Source of the DNA: Sphingobium sp.
GTDB lineage: Bacteria > Pseudomonadota > Alphaproteobacteria > Sphingomonadales > Sphingomonadaceae
NCBI GenBank assembly: GCA_035196065.1
Contig: CP136575.1
Span: 1,579,001-1,643,000, forward strand
Direction: 5' to 3'
Length of the DNA: 64,000 nucleotides
This document shows, in pieces, positions 51,518 through 59,965 of this stretch. The position numbers and the translations under genes are program-made. The notes beneath the pieces were generated by a model, which ran no database searches, had not been told where the DNA came from, and saw nothing but the letters and a program-made list of their open reading frames with translations. Every line of letters starts with the position of its first letter. Positions within the stretch are counted from its first letter, which is position 1.

Positions 51518-53246
51518 GGGCAAAGCCATCCGCATCGGCGGCGGCTCCGCCTTCTTCATCGACAGCGCGCTTGCCGTGCCCCAGCTTTTGGGAGCCGGGG
51601 TAGATTATATCCTGCTCGACTATCTGGCCGAAGGGGCCATGGGGCTGCTTGGCCGGATGAAGCAGGCGGACCCGGATAGCGGCTTTACCGGCGATTTCAT
51701 GGATGTGCATATCGGGCCGTTTCTTGCCCAGATAGCTGCAAAGCGCGTGCGCATCCTTTCCAATGCCGGCGGTGTCAACCCGGCCGGGCTGGCGGCAAAG
51801 CTGCGTCATCGCATCGCCGAACTCGGCCTCGACCTGTCGGTCGCCTGTGTCGATGGTGACGATTTGATGCACCGGCTGAGCGATTTCGCCGATACGCGCG
51901 ACATGTTTACCGGCGCACCTTTCCCGCAAAAGGGGGTGACCAGCGCAAATGCCTATCTGGGTGCATTTCCCATCGCACATGCATTGGGGCAGGGGGCCGA
52001 TATCGTCATCACCGGGCGTGTCGTTGACAGCGCGCTGGCTTTGGGACCGTTGATCCATGAATTTGGCTGGGGACCGGGCGATCTCGATCTGCTGGCCGGT
52101 GGCACACTGGCCGGGCATCTGATCGAATGCGGGGCGCAAGTGACGGGCGGTACCTTTACCGACTGGCGCGAGGTTGAAGGCTGGGCGAATATTGGCGCGC
52201 CTATCGCCGAATGCCATGCCGATGGCAGCTGTGTGATCACAAAGCCGGAAGGCAGCGGCGGATTGGTCAGCTTCGGCACGGTCGCCGAACAATTGCTGTA
52301 TGAAACGTCAGACCCGGCCGCCTATATCGTGCCTGATGTGACCTGCGATTTCACCCATGTGACAATCGAACAGGTCGGCAAGGATCGGGTGCGTGCGGCC
52401 AATGCCCGGGGTTTGCCTGCGCCCGCCACGCTGAAAGCCTGCGCCACCTGGGACGATGGTTGGCGCGCGGTTGCCTATCAGCCGGTGATCGGCCCCGCTG
52501 CGGCGGAAAAGGCAAGCAAACAGGCAGAGGCGCTGTTCGAACGTGGTCGAATGATGCTGCGCGGCCGCAACATGGCCGATTGGCGCCACACCGAATCTGT
52601 GCTGATCGGCGGCAGCGACCCGGCGTCACAAGAGGTGATTGCAAAGCTGGTCGTCGAGCATGACGAAGCGCTGGCCGTGCAGATGTTTGCACGCGAACAA
52701 TTTGCTGCGATTTCCGCGATGGCTCCGGGGACGAGCGTTGCCTTCGGGCTCCAGATCGCACCCTGCATGGGGCTGATGAGCTTTCTTGTCCCGCGCGACG
52801 AAGTGGCGGCGCGGGTCGATGGTGTGGAATTGCTCTCTGGCGAAGTCGAGGACAGGAATCCCGAACCGTTGCCCGAACCGGCGCCTCCCTCCTCTGTCAG
52901 TCCTGCGGACTGTCACCTTCCCACAAGCGGGGATGAGCTTACCGTCATGGACCTCGCTTTCACGCGCAGCGGCGAAAAGGGAGAGACGATCAATATCGGC
53001 GTGATTGCGCGTGAGCCGGCATATCTCCCGATCCTGAAGGCCGCCATTACGCCAGAGGCGCTGCGTGCGCATCTGCCGGACCTTGGCGATTTCAGCGTGA
53101 CGATTTACGATCTGCCCGGCATCCACGCGATCAATATCGTGCTCGACGGCGCATTGCCCGGTGGCCTCAACGCCAGCCAGCGGCTTGACCCTGCGGCCAA
53201 GTCTATCGGACAGCGGCTGGCGGGGATGCAATTGGCGGCAGTTTAG
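51510..53246 (+). CDS. AtuA-like protein (acyclic terpene utilisation family)
   Basis: A 578-residue protein of the AtuA/DUF1446 family: RIGGGSAFFIDS, VDYILLDYLAEGAMGLLGRM, ILSNAGGVNPAGLAAKL, VITGRVVDSALALGPL, GGGTFTDW-type segments, then a C-terminal AtuA-like domain (LTVMDLAFTRSGEKGETINIGVIARE). AtuA is needed for citronellol catabolism in Pseudomonas but its reaction is unknown. ATG 51510 matches the family N-terminus; ATG 51495 is possible. Between the two domains an extra Pro/Ser-rich linker is encoded by a repeat element (52884-52935). Stop overlaps the convergent gene. Confidence 0.82.
   Translation: MTEGKAIRIGGGSAFFIDSALAVPQLLGAGVDYILLDYLAEGAMGLLGRMKQADPDSGFTGDFMDVHIGPFLAQIAAKRVRILSNAGGVNPAGLAAKLRHRIAELGLDLSVACVDGDDLMHRLSDFADTRDMFTGAPFPQKGVTSANAYLGAFPIAHALGQGADIVITGRVVDSALALGPLIHEFGWGPGDLDLLAGGTLAGHLIECGAQVTGGTFTDWREVEGWANIGAPIAECHADGSCVITKPEGSGGLVSFGTVAEQLLYETSDPAAYIVPDVTCDFTHVTIEQVGKDRVRAANARGLPAPATLKACATWDDGWRAVAYQPVIGPAAAEKASKQAEALFERGRMMLRGRNMADWRHTESVLIGGSDPASQEVIAKLVVEHDEALAVQMFAREQFAAISAMAPGTSVAFGLQIAPCMGLMSFLVPRDEVAARVDGVELLSGEVEDRNPEPLPEPAPPSSVSPADCHLPTSGDELTVMDLAFTRSGEKGETINIGVIAREPAYLPILKAAITPEALRAHLPDLGDFSVTIYDLPGIHAINIVLDGALPGGLNASQRLDPAAKSIGQRLAGMQLAAV
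52884..52935. repeat. Palindromic repeat element embedded in the AtuA-like gene
   Basis: CAGTCC, loop TGC, GGACTG (52898-52912) is followed by TCCC, ACAAGC, GGGGA (919-933 of the 52 kb block). This double-hairpin arrangement looks like small palindromic elements that I recall being common between genes of sphingomonads. Here it is in frame and adds about 17 residues (PPSSVSPADCHLPTSGD) between two protein domains. Element identity is from memory and needs a genome-wide comparison. Confidence 0.55.
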
Positions 53247-54955
53247 GCCGCCTGCGCCCCCCGCACCAAACGGCCCGGCCGTGCACCGGTGCTTTCATCC
53301 ATGCGGCGGATGATTTGGCCCGACACGATTGTTGCGTCATAGCCTGTTGCTCGCTGATGCAGGCGTCGGCCGCCAGCGGGTAGATCGTGCACGATTTCGG
53401 GGATGTGCAGGGCGAGCCGGTCCATATCGATGATGTTGAGATCCGCCTTTGCCCCTACTTTCAATGTGCCACGATCGTTGAGGCCCACCGCCTGTGACGC
53501 CTTTTGCGTGAGCATATGGATCGCCTGTGCAAGATCGAGGCCGCCATCGCGGCGATCACGGACGAAATGTTGCAGCAGGAAGGTCGAATAGCTCGCATCG
53601 CAAATCGCACCATAATGCGCGCCACCATCGCCCAATGCCGGGATGCAATGCGGGTGGCTGAGCATTTCATGCGCGCTCGAAAGCGAGGCGCCTTCGAAAT
53701 TGCCGAGCGCAACCAGAAACAGGCCTGCGCCTTCAGTCGCGAGCAGCCGTTCATAGGCGATTTCCTGAGGCGTGCATCCGCGCGCGCGCGCCTGATCGGC
53801 CATGCTCAGGGATTTGGGCGGGGCATAATCCGGCGGATTGTCGAGCGGGAATATCCATTCCCAATTGCGGGCAAGTGCGTTGAACGGATGACCCTCGCCA
53901 AATTCCTCTGCCAATAATGCGGCGCGCAATTCCGGGTCACGCATCGCAGCGACCTTTTCTACAAGCGGCAGATCGGCGATCTTCGCCCAGCTTGGGCAGA
54001 GCACGAAGGGGTGGACGGTGAGTTCAAGGCCGGCGATGAGGCCGATCGGGCGCGGCATGACTTGCGCGGTGACTTGTCCGCCACGGGCGTTGCTCGCCTC
54101 CATCATGTCGAGCACCGCGCGCCAGCGTGGCGGGCCTTCATTGCCGCTGGCGAGCGTGAAGGTTGCCGGACGCCCTGTTTCCTCAACCACCGCGTCGATG
54201 ACCTTATATTCCTTGTCCCATCCGACAAAGGCATCGAGAACGATCTGGAATGTGCCGGCATTGGCATCCTTCATTCCCGAACAGATCGCCTTCAATTCCT
54301 GCACATCGGCGTCGAAAGATGGAATAGAGCCGCCATCGGCGGTGCGGTGGATCGAAAGACGCGACGTTGCGAAACCGAGTGCGCCTGCCTCGATCGCTTC
54401 CTTGGTCAACGAACGCATCCTTGCGAGATCATCGTCATTGGCCGGTTCACGCCGCGCACCGCGTTCACCCATTGCATAGACGCGTAAGGGGGAGTGAGGC
54501 AAATAGGCGGCGACATCAATGTCGCGCTTTCCGGCGTCGAGCCGGTCGAGATATTCGGGGAAGGTTTCCCAGTCCCATGGCAAGCCTTCGGCCATGACGA
54601 CGCCAGGGATGTCCTCGACACCTTCCATCACGTTGATCAACATATCCTGGTCCGACTTGCGGCACGGTGCAAAGCCGACGCCGCAATTGCCCATGACCAC
54701 CGTCGTCACGCCATGGGCAGAGGATGGGGCCAGTTCCTCGCCCCAAATTGCCTGCCCGTCATAATGGGTGTGCACATCGACAAAGCCCGGCGTAACAATC
54801 CGGCCACTGGCGTCAATCTCTTCGCGCCCGGCACCCAGCCCCTTGCCAATGGCGGCAACGCGACCATCCTGGATCGCGATATCGCCCTCGATTAATGCGC
54901 CGCCAGTACCATCGGCAATCGTTCCGCCACGAATGACCAGATCAAATTCGCTCAT
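53243..54955 (-). CDS. Amidohydrolase, N-acyl-D-amino-acid deacylase family
   Basis: A 570-residue metal-dependent amidohydrolase. Strand-1 ligands are H62-x-H64 (VDVHTHYDGQ); MGNCGVGFAPCR carries the Cys used by D-aminoacylases as a ligand, and LGDGGAHYG the catalytic Asp. The family cleaves N-acyl amino acids. Conjugated bile salts are N-acyl glycine or taurine amides, so deconjugation is conceivable but not shown. It overlaps the Coq4-like gene upstream (ATGA). Cytoplasmic: no signal peptide. Confidence 0.83.
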   Translation of the reverse strand: MSEFDLVIRGGTIADGTGGALIEGDIAIQDGRVAAIGKGLGAGREEIDASGRIVTPGFVDVHTHYDGQAIWGEELAPSSAHGVTTVVMGNCGVGFAPCRKSDQDMLINVMEGVEDIPGVVMAEGLPWDWETFPEYLDRLDAGKRDIDVAAYLPHSPLRVYAMGERGARREPANDDDLARMRSLTKEAIEAGALGFATSRLSIHRTADGGSIPSFDADVQELKAICSGMKDANAGTFQIVLDAFVGWDKEYKVIDAVVEETGRPATFTLASGNEGPPRWRAVLDMMEASNARGGQVTAQVMPRPIGLIAGLELTVHPFVLCPSWAKIADLPLVEKVAAMRDPELRAALLAEEFGEGHPFNALARNWEWIFPLDNPPDYAPPKSLSMADQARARGCTPQEIAYERLLATEGAGLFLVALGNFEGASLSSAHEMLSHPHCIPALGDGGAHYGAICDASYSTFLLQHFVRDRRDGGLDLAQAIHMLTQKASQAVGLNDRGTLKVGAKADLNIIDMDRLALHIPEIVHDLPAGGRRLHQRATGYDATIVSGQIIRRMDESTGARPGRLVRGAQAA

Positions 54956-55779
54956 AGGCTTGTTTTCACCCCTCCCCAGAAATCGCCTTCTTTTTGCGTG
55001 TCGAGATCGACCGCGCCGCGCACACCAAGCTGGGCGCGCGCCTCCTCAAGCGGAGAGTGCCAGACGTCTTCCATCTTGGCCATCCAGAAAGGTTCGGATT
55101 CGCGACCGATACGGATGCCCTGCTGGATGCAGTCGAGCGCGCATTCCCAAATTTGCGGATAATGCAGCATCGTGCGTATGACATAGCGCGTCGTGCCCAG
55201 AATCGACAATACGCTCATCTCGCCGGCCAGTTCCTTGTTCTGGATGTGCGTATGGATAGTTGCGAGGCGGAACCAGTAAGGGATGAGTTCACCCATATAG
55301 TTGAAGCCGCCACCCGTCAGGATATGCTCATAATCATGGGTCTGGCCCGATCGCAGCGAGTAATATTCCCATTGCGTGCGCGGCTTGTAATTGGGGACAA
55401 TCTGGATGTCGTAATTTCCCTCTGTCGCGGTCTTGTAATAGATGCCGCCGACCGTGCCGGGTGCGCAGTCTTTTAGGTCTTCGATGGTGTAATCGGAAAC
55501 AAAACCTTCTTCGAACCAGGCGTCAAAGCGCGGGTTCACCTTGCGCTCTTCGGTGATCATATGTTCGATATGATCGAAATCGCGCAGTTCGTTCAATATC
55601 GGCAGTAACTGATACATTTCCGCCGCTGGCGGGAAATCGGGTCCGTTTTTCTTCAGCGCAATAAACGCTATCCACTCTCGCAGTCGGGGGCTGTTGAGAT
55701 ATTTGGAGGAAGAAACCAAAACGCTGGAGTCAGTGCCGAGTAATTGCACGCCTCGTGCCAGGTAAGGGATGTCGTCCAA
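54952..55779 (-). CDS. Coq4-like metalloprotein
   Basis: A 275-residue protein with the Coq4 zinc motif H-D-x2-H-x11-E: H148, D149, H152 and E164 in THDYEHILTGGGFNYMGELIPYWF, preceded by FEEGFVSDYTIEDLKDCAPGTVGGIYYK. Coq4 performs oxidative decarboxylation of the ubiquinone ring precursor. A copy behind a steroid operator suggests recruitment to another substrate, perhaps a ring or side-chain carboxylate (inference). The start is TTG 55779 preceded by AAGGAAG, with operator O6 15 bases upstream. First gene of a two-gene unit with the amidohydrolase. Confidence 0.78.
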   Translation of the reverse strand: MDDIPYLARGVQLLGTDSSVLVSSSKYLNSPRLREWIAFIALKKNGPDFPPAAEMYQLLPILNELRDFDHIEHMITEERKVNPRFDAWFEEGFVSDYTIEDLKDCAPGTVGGIYYKTATEGNYDIQIVPNYKPRTQWEYYSLRSGQTHDYEHILTGGGFNYMGELIPYWFRLATIHTHIQNKELAGEMSVLSILGTTRYVIRTMLHYPQIWECALDCIQQGIRIGRESEPFWMAKMEDVWHSPLEEARAQLGVRGAVDLDTQKEGDFWGGVKTSL

Positions 55780-55794
55780 TGGGCTTCCTTTCGC

Positions 55795-55832
55795 GAAATG
55801 CGTAAAACATAGCCCTTTTAAATTCGCAAATC
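55795..55832. promoter_or_regulatory. Operator O6 between Coq4-like and SDR/FadD operons
   Basis: GAAATGCGTAA (55795-55805), 16 bases, ATTCGCAAATC (55822-55832); 9 of 11 matches in each arm relative to O1. It lies 15 bases before the Coq4-like start and 53 bases before the SDR start. Confidence 0.72.
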
Positions 55833-55885
55833 TAGGTTATTTGTAAGAATGAAACGCAAAACGCGTCGAATCGGGAGGGTTTGAA

Positions 55886-56758
55886 ATGGCGAAGGACAAG
55901 GTGGTTCTGGTAACGGGTGCCAGCCGTGGGGCAGGAGCCGGGATCGCGCGTGGCTTTGGAGAACTGGGCTATACTGTTTATGTCACCGGCCGGACCGTCA
56001 CCCCGGGCGATGCCAAAGGGTGGGACGGCACTGTCTTGCCCGGAACCGTGGCGCAGACTGCCGCCGATGTGACAGAGCGCGGCGGCAAGGGCATTGCCGT
56101 GATGTGCGACCATTCCGACGATGCGCAAGTTGCAGCATTGTTCGAACAGATCGAGCGCGAGCAGGGCCGTCTCGACATTCTCGTCAACAATGCCACCTAT
56201 ATCCACCACCAGTTGATCGAGAAAAAGCCCTTTTGGGAAAAGGAGCTCGACGCGGTGAAGATCCTCGATGTCGGCCTTCGTTCGGCCTATGTCGCCAGCT
56301 GGCACGCGGCACAGATGATGGTGAAGCAAGGGCGCGGTCTGATTGGTTTTGGATCATCCTTTGGCGGAAGCTGCTACATGCACGGGCCGGCCTATGGTGC
56401 GCAAAAGGCGGGTGTCGACAAGTTTGCCCATGACATGGAACATGACCTGCGCGGAACCGGCGTGGTCAGCGTATCGATCTGGATGGGTCCGCTGGTAACA
56501 GAACGCAGCTTGATCGCGCGGGATACCAATCCCGAACAATATGAAGGTTTCATAGAAACTGCAGAAAATCCTGAATTTACAGCGCATATCCTGAACGCGA
56601 TCGATGAAGCACCCAATCGTGATGCGCTTTCGGGCAGCACACTGATCGGCGCGGAGATTGCAAAGGAACTGGGCGTTGCCGACAAAGGTAATGAGCGGCC
56701 CTCCTATCGCGAGATGCTTGGCAATCCACCGGTGAAAAATCCCGCAGCGGTGTACTGA
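55886..56758 (+). CDS. SDR dehydrogenase, DHRS1-like
   Basis: A 290-residue SDR, longer than most: VTGASRGAGAGIARGF, TGRTVTPG (NADP-type Arg), VNNATY for NNAG, GSSFGGSCYMHGPAYGAQKAGV (Tyr-x3-Lys) and a C-terminal extension ending NPPVKNPAAVY. This layout is that of DHRS1-type enzymes, some of which reduce steroids. GGGAGG precedes the start. First gene of a probable eight-gene plus operon that includes CoA ligases and kshA. Confidence 0.87.
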   Translation: MAKDKVVLVTGASRGAGAGIARGFGELGYTVYVTGRTVTPGDAKGWDGTVLPGTVAQTAADVTERGGKGIAVMCDHSDDAQVAALFEQIEREQGRLDILVNNATYIHHQLIEKKPFWEKELDAVKILDVGLRSAYVASWHAAQMMVKQGRGLIGFGSSFGGSCYMHGPAYGAQKAGVDKFAHDMEHDLRGTGVVSVSIWMGPLVTERSLIARDTNPEQYEGFIETAENPEFTAHILNAIDEAPNRDALSGSTLIGAEIAKELGVADKGNERPSYREMLGNPPVKNPAAVY

Positions 56759-56764
56759 CGCAAT

Positions 56765-58351
56765 ATGGCCAGCCAGTTTCATCTTGCCGACCTGTTCGAA
56801 ACCGTTGCCCGCACGGTCCCCGACCGGGTCGCTTTGATCGGCGACAGCGCGCGTTACAGCTTTGCCGAACTTAATGATCGCTGCGACCGCCTCGCGGCCG
56901 GGCTTGCGGCGCAGGGTGTCAGGCGCGGCGACGCCATCGGCCTTTATCTCTATAATGCACCCGCCTATCTCGAAGCCTTTATCGCGGCGTGCAAGCTGGG
57001 TGCCGTTCCTTATAATGTGAACTATCGCTATCGCGCCGACGAGTTGCGATATCTGTTCGCCAATGCAGACAGCGCGGCGATCATTCACGGGGCTGAATTT
57101 TCGCCCATCATTCGCGACGTGCGCGCTCACGTCCCGACGCTGAAGCTCACCATTGCGGTTGCGGACGGATCGGGCGAGGATATTTCCGGGTCGGTCGATT
57201 ATGACAGTCTGCTCGCCCATGAACCGGGCGGGCCGTGGGAACGCAGCGAACAGGATTATCTGCTCTGCTATACCGGCGGCACCACGGGTATGCCGAAAGG
57301 CGTGATGTGGCCGCATCGGGCATTCTTCTTTGCCTGTGCGGGCGGTGCCGGCTTTTTCAATCCGCATGGCCCGGCGCAGACCCCTGCCGACATCGAAAGC
57401 CGTGCGCGGGATGGCTATCCGTTAAAACTGTTTCCGCTGGCCCCGCTGATGCACATGGCGGCGATGTGGGCGCTATGGGGCGCGCTGCTCAACGGCGTCA
57501 CGATCATCCTCGACGAAGGCCGGGCATTTGATCCCGAACGCATGCTGGATACAGCTGAGCGCGAAGGGGCGAATATGATTCAGTTCGTGGGCGATGCGAT
57601 GGCGACGCCGCTGCGCGATATGCTGCGCGCCCATCCGGGGCGCTGGAACCTTGCCCATGTCGTCAATCTCGGTTCCGGCGGAGCCGTCTTTTCGCAGCAT
57701 CTGAAGGATGATTTGAAGCAGCTGGTCCCCAGCGCAGGGATCACCGACGGGCTCGGCGCGTCGGAAACCGGCATGTCGGGATTGGCCGAAAAATCGGACG
57801 AAGGCGTCATGCGGCTTCCCGCTAATGAATATCAGCAGGTGGTCGTCGATGGCCGGATCGGAATTGTTGGCGAAACGGGTTTTGTCGCGCGTACCGGAAA
57901 TACGCCGATCGGCTATTATAATGATCCCGTCAAAACTGCGGAAACCTTCGTCACCATCGATGGCAAGCTATGGGCGGTATCGGGCGATGCCGGGCGACTT
58001 GATGACGACAGCAAGATCACTGTTTTCGGTCGCGGTTCGACATGCATCAACACCGGCGGCGAAAAGGTTTTCCCCGAAGAGGTTGAAGAAGCCCTGCGCA
58101 CGCATCTCGCGATCTTTGATGCTGTCGTGGCAGGCCAGCCCGACGAACGTTGGGGCGAACGGGTGATTGGCATTGTCGCGGCGCGCGCCGGGGTTGCGCA
58201 GCCGGCCTATGAGGATGTGAAGGCGTTTCTGGCAGACAAGCTTGCCGGTTATAAACTGCCCAAGGCGCTGGTGTGGGTGGATGAGGTCAAGCGGTCGCCC
58301 GCCGGTAAACAGGATTATCGCTGGGCAAAGGACATAGCGGAGAAGGCATGA
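56765..58351 (+). CDS. Acyl-CoA synthetase, FadD19-like
   Basis: A 528-residue adenylate-forming enzyme. The ATP loop reads YTGGTTGMPKGVMW, as in FadD19/FadD17 that activate steroid side chains, then LWAVSGDAGRLDDD, NTGGEKVFPEEVE and a C-terminal SPAGKQDYRWAK with the catalytic Lys. A role in charging a C24 or C22 steroid carboxylate is likely but not proven. Overlaps the next ligase by ATGA. Confidence 0.83.
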   Translation: MASQFHLADLFETVARTVPDRVALIGDSARYSFAELNDRCDRLAAGLAAQGVRRGDAIGLYLYNAPAYLEAFIAACKLGAVPYNVNYRYRADELRYLFANADSAAIIHGAEFSPIIRDVRAHVPTLKLTIAVADGSGEDISGSVDYDSLLAHEPGGPWERSEQDYLLCYTGGTTGMPKGVMWPHRAFFFACAGGAGFFNPHGPAQTPADIESRARDGYPLKLFPLAPLMHMAAMWALWGALLNGVTIILDEGRAFDPERMLDTAEREGANMIQFVGDAMATPLRDMLRAHPGRWNLAHVVNLGSGGAVFSQHLKDDLKQLVPSAGITDGLGASETGMSGLAEKSDEGVMRLPANEYQQVVVDGRIGIVGETGFVARTGNTPIGYYNDPVKTAETFVTIDGKLWAVSGDAGRLDDDSKITVFGRGSTCINTGGEKVFPEEVEEALRTHLAIFDAVVAGQPDERWGERVIGIVAARAGVAQPAYEDVKAFLADKLAGYKLPKALVWVDEVKRSPAGKQDYRWAKDIAEKA

Positions 58352-59961
58352 CGAAATCCGACCCGATCTTCGATGCTGTAACCGGGCCGGGTTCGCCATT
58401 CGAAATCGGCGAGCGTGATGGCATGCGCCGTTTTGTCAACGCGCCCTCCGATCTCAACCAGATGATCGAACGTGCCCGGGCCTTTGGCGACCGCGAGATG
58501 ATCGTTGAGGGTGATTTGCGTCTGACCTATGCCCAAGGCTTTGCAAGGCGCGATGCACTGGCGTTGATGTTGGACATCAACCAAGGCGATCGTGTTGGGC
58601 TGTGCATGAAAAACAGCGCCGCCTGGATGATCGGTTATCTTGCGATTTTGGCGCGCGGTGGCGTCGTGGTTGCGGTCAATAGCCGCGGCGCACCTTCCGA
58701 ACTGGCGGCGATGCTGGATGATGTTGGCGCAGCGCTGGTGCTGGCCGATGGCGATCGTGCCGAGCGATTGCGTGAAGGTGGCTATGCAGGGCGGATTATC
58801 GAAGCGCAGGATTTTCCGATGGAAGCGTCTGCTCCGCTTGATCCGGTCGAACCTGTAGCGGCAGATGATGCGGCGGCCATCCTGTTCACGTCCGGCACGA
58901 CCGGGCGCGTCAAGGGTGCGGTGCTCAGCCATAGCAATTTGATCCACGGCATCATGCTGATGCAATTGTCTGGCGTGATGATCCTGCACAGCATGGCGCA
59001 GAAATATGGCACCGATGTCGAGACGCTGCGTTCGCACATGCCGCAGTCGTCGGTGCTTCAGGTTTATCCGCTGTTCCATATTTCCGGAATGGGCAGCGCC
59101 TTCCTGTCGCCGCTGCTTGCCGGATCGAAGATCGTTGTGATGCACCGCTGGGATCCCGAAGAGGCGCTGCGGCTGATCGCGGCGGAACGCATCAGCATGT
59201 TCACTGGCGTTCCCACTATGCTGTGGGATGTTCTCAATCGCGCGCACCTTGAAGATGCCGACCTGTCTTCGCTGACCAATATTGGTACCGGCGGGCAGGC
59301 CTTGCCGGTCAATCTGCTCGATGCCATTCGCGCCGCGTGTCCGCAGGCATTCATGGGAACCGGCTATGGTCTTACCGAAACCTCGGGCAGCGTCGCCCAG
59401 GCGGTGGGTGAGGATTTCATCCGCAATCGCGCCGCTGCGGGAAGGGTGCTCAGCCTTGTCGACATGAAGATCGATGCGCCCGAGGGTGAGGCCGGAGAGA
59501 TCATGGTCCGCGGCCCGATGGTGATGAAAGGCTATTGGAACCGGCCCGAAGATACTGCCGCCGTGCTTTCACAAGACGGCTGGTTCCGCACCGGGGACAT
59601 TGGCCTGATTGACGAAGAAGGCTATGTCTTCATCGTCGATCGCAAAAAGGACATGGTGATTTCCGGCGGCGAGAATATTTATTGCGCCGAGGTCGAACGG
59701 GTGATGGGTTCGATGGACGGCGTTGCCGAATGTGCGGCTTTCGGCATAGCCGATGAACGACTGGGCGAATTGCTGGTCGCGATTGTTGTCGCCACGGATG
59801 TGACCGCAGACGCCATCAAAGCCGAGGTCGGTGAAAAACTGGCGCGGTACAAGGCGCCGGGCCATATATTGTTCATTGACGAACCTTTGCCGCGCAACGC
59901 CGTTGGCAAGGTCGATAAAATCAAATTGCGGGCAATGTGGCCCGATCTCGCTGGAGCTTAA
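58348..59961 (+). CDS. Acyl-CoA synthetase (AMP-forming)
   Basis: A 537-residue ligase with FTSGTTGRVKGAVLSH, GYGLTETSG, GWFRTGDIGLIDEEGYVFIVDRKKDMVISGGENIYCAEVE and NAVGKVDKIKL. About 45 extra N-terminal residues precede the adenylation domain. Two ligases in tandem suggest two different acids or chain lengths, for example the intact side chain and a shortened one (inference). No finer assignment is possible. Confidence 0.85.
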   Translation: MTKSDPIFDAVTGPGSPFEIGERDGMRRFVNAPSDLNQMIERARAFGDREMIVEGDLRLTYAQGFARRDALALMLDINQGDRVGLCMKNSAAWMIGYLAILARGGVVVAVNSRGAPSELAAMLDDVGAALVLADGDRAERLREGGYAGRIIEAQDFPMEASAPLDPVEPVAADDAAAILFTSGTTGRVKGAVLSHSNLIHGIMLMQLSGVMILHSMAQKYGTDVETLRSHMPQSSVLQVYPLFHISGMGSAFLSPLLAGSKIVVMHRWDPEEALRLIAAERISMFTGVPTMLWDVLNRAHLEDADLSSLTNIGTGGQALPVNLLDAIRAACPQAFMGTGYGLTETSGSVAQAVGEDFIRNRAAAGRVLSLVDMKIDAPEGEAGEIMVRGPMVMKGYWNRPEDTAAVLSQDGWFRTGDIGLIDEEGYVFIVDRKKDMVISGGENIYCAEVERVMGSMDGVAECAAFGIADERLGELLVAIVVATDVTADAIKAEVGEKLARYKAPGHILFIDEPLPRNAVGKVDKIKLRAMWPDLAGA

Positions 59962-59965
59962 AGAC

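Noticed and set aside
49961-51559. 532-codon minus-strand frame under the SDR and EthD-like genes
   Set aside because: The plus-strand genes have recognisable families and coupled starts; the minus frame has no motif and crosses operator O5.
55835-55866. Second operator-like stretch (TTATTTGTAAG...ACGCAAAACGCG) next to O6
   Set aside because: The arms are interrupted and the spacer is not 16 bases, unlike all seven accepted copies.
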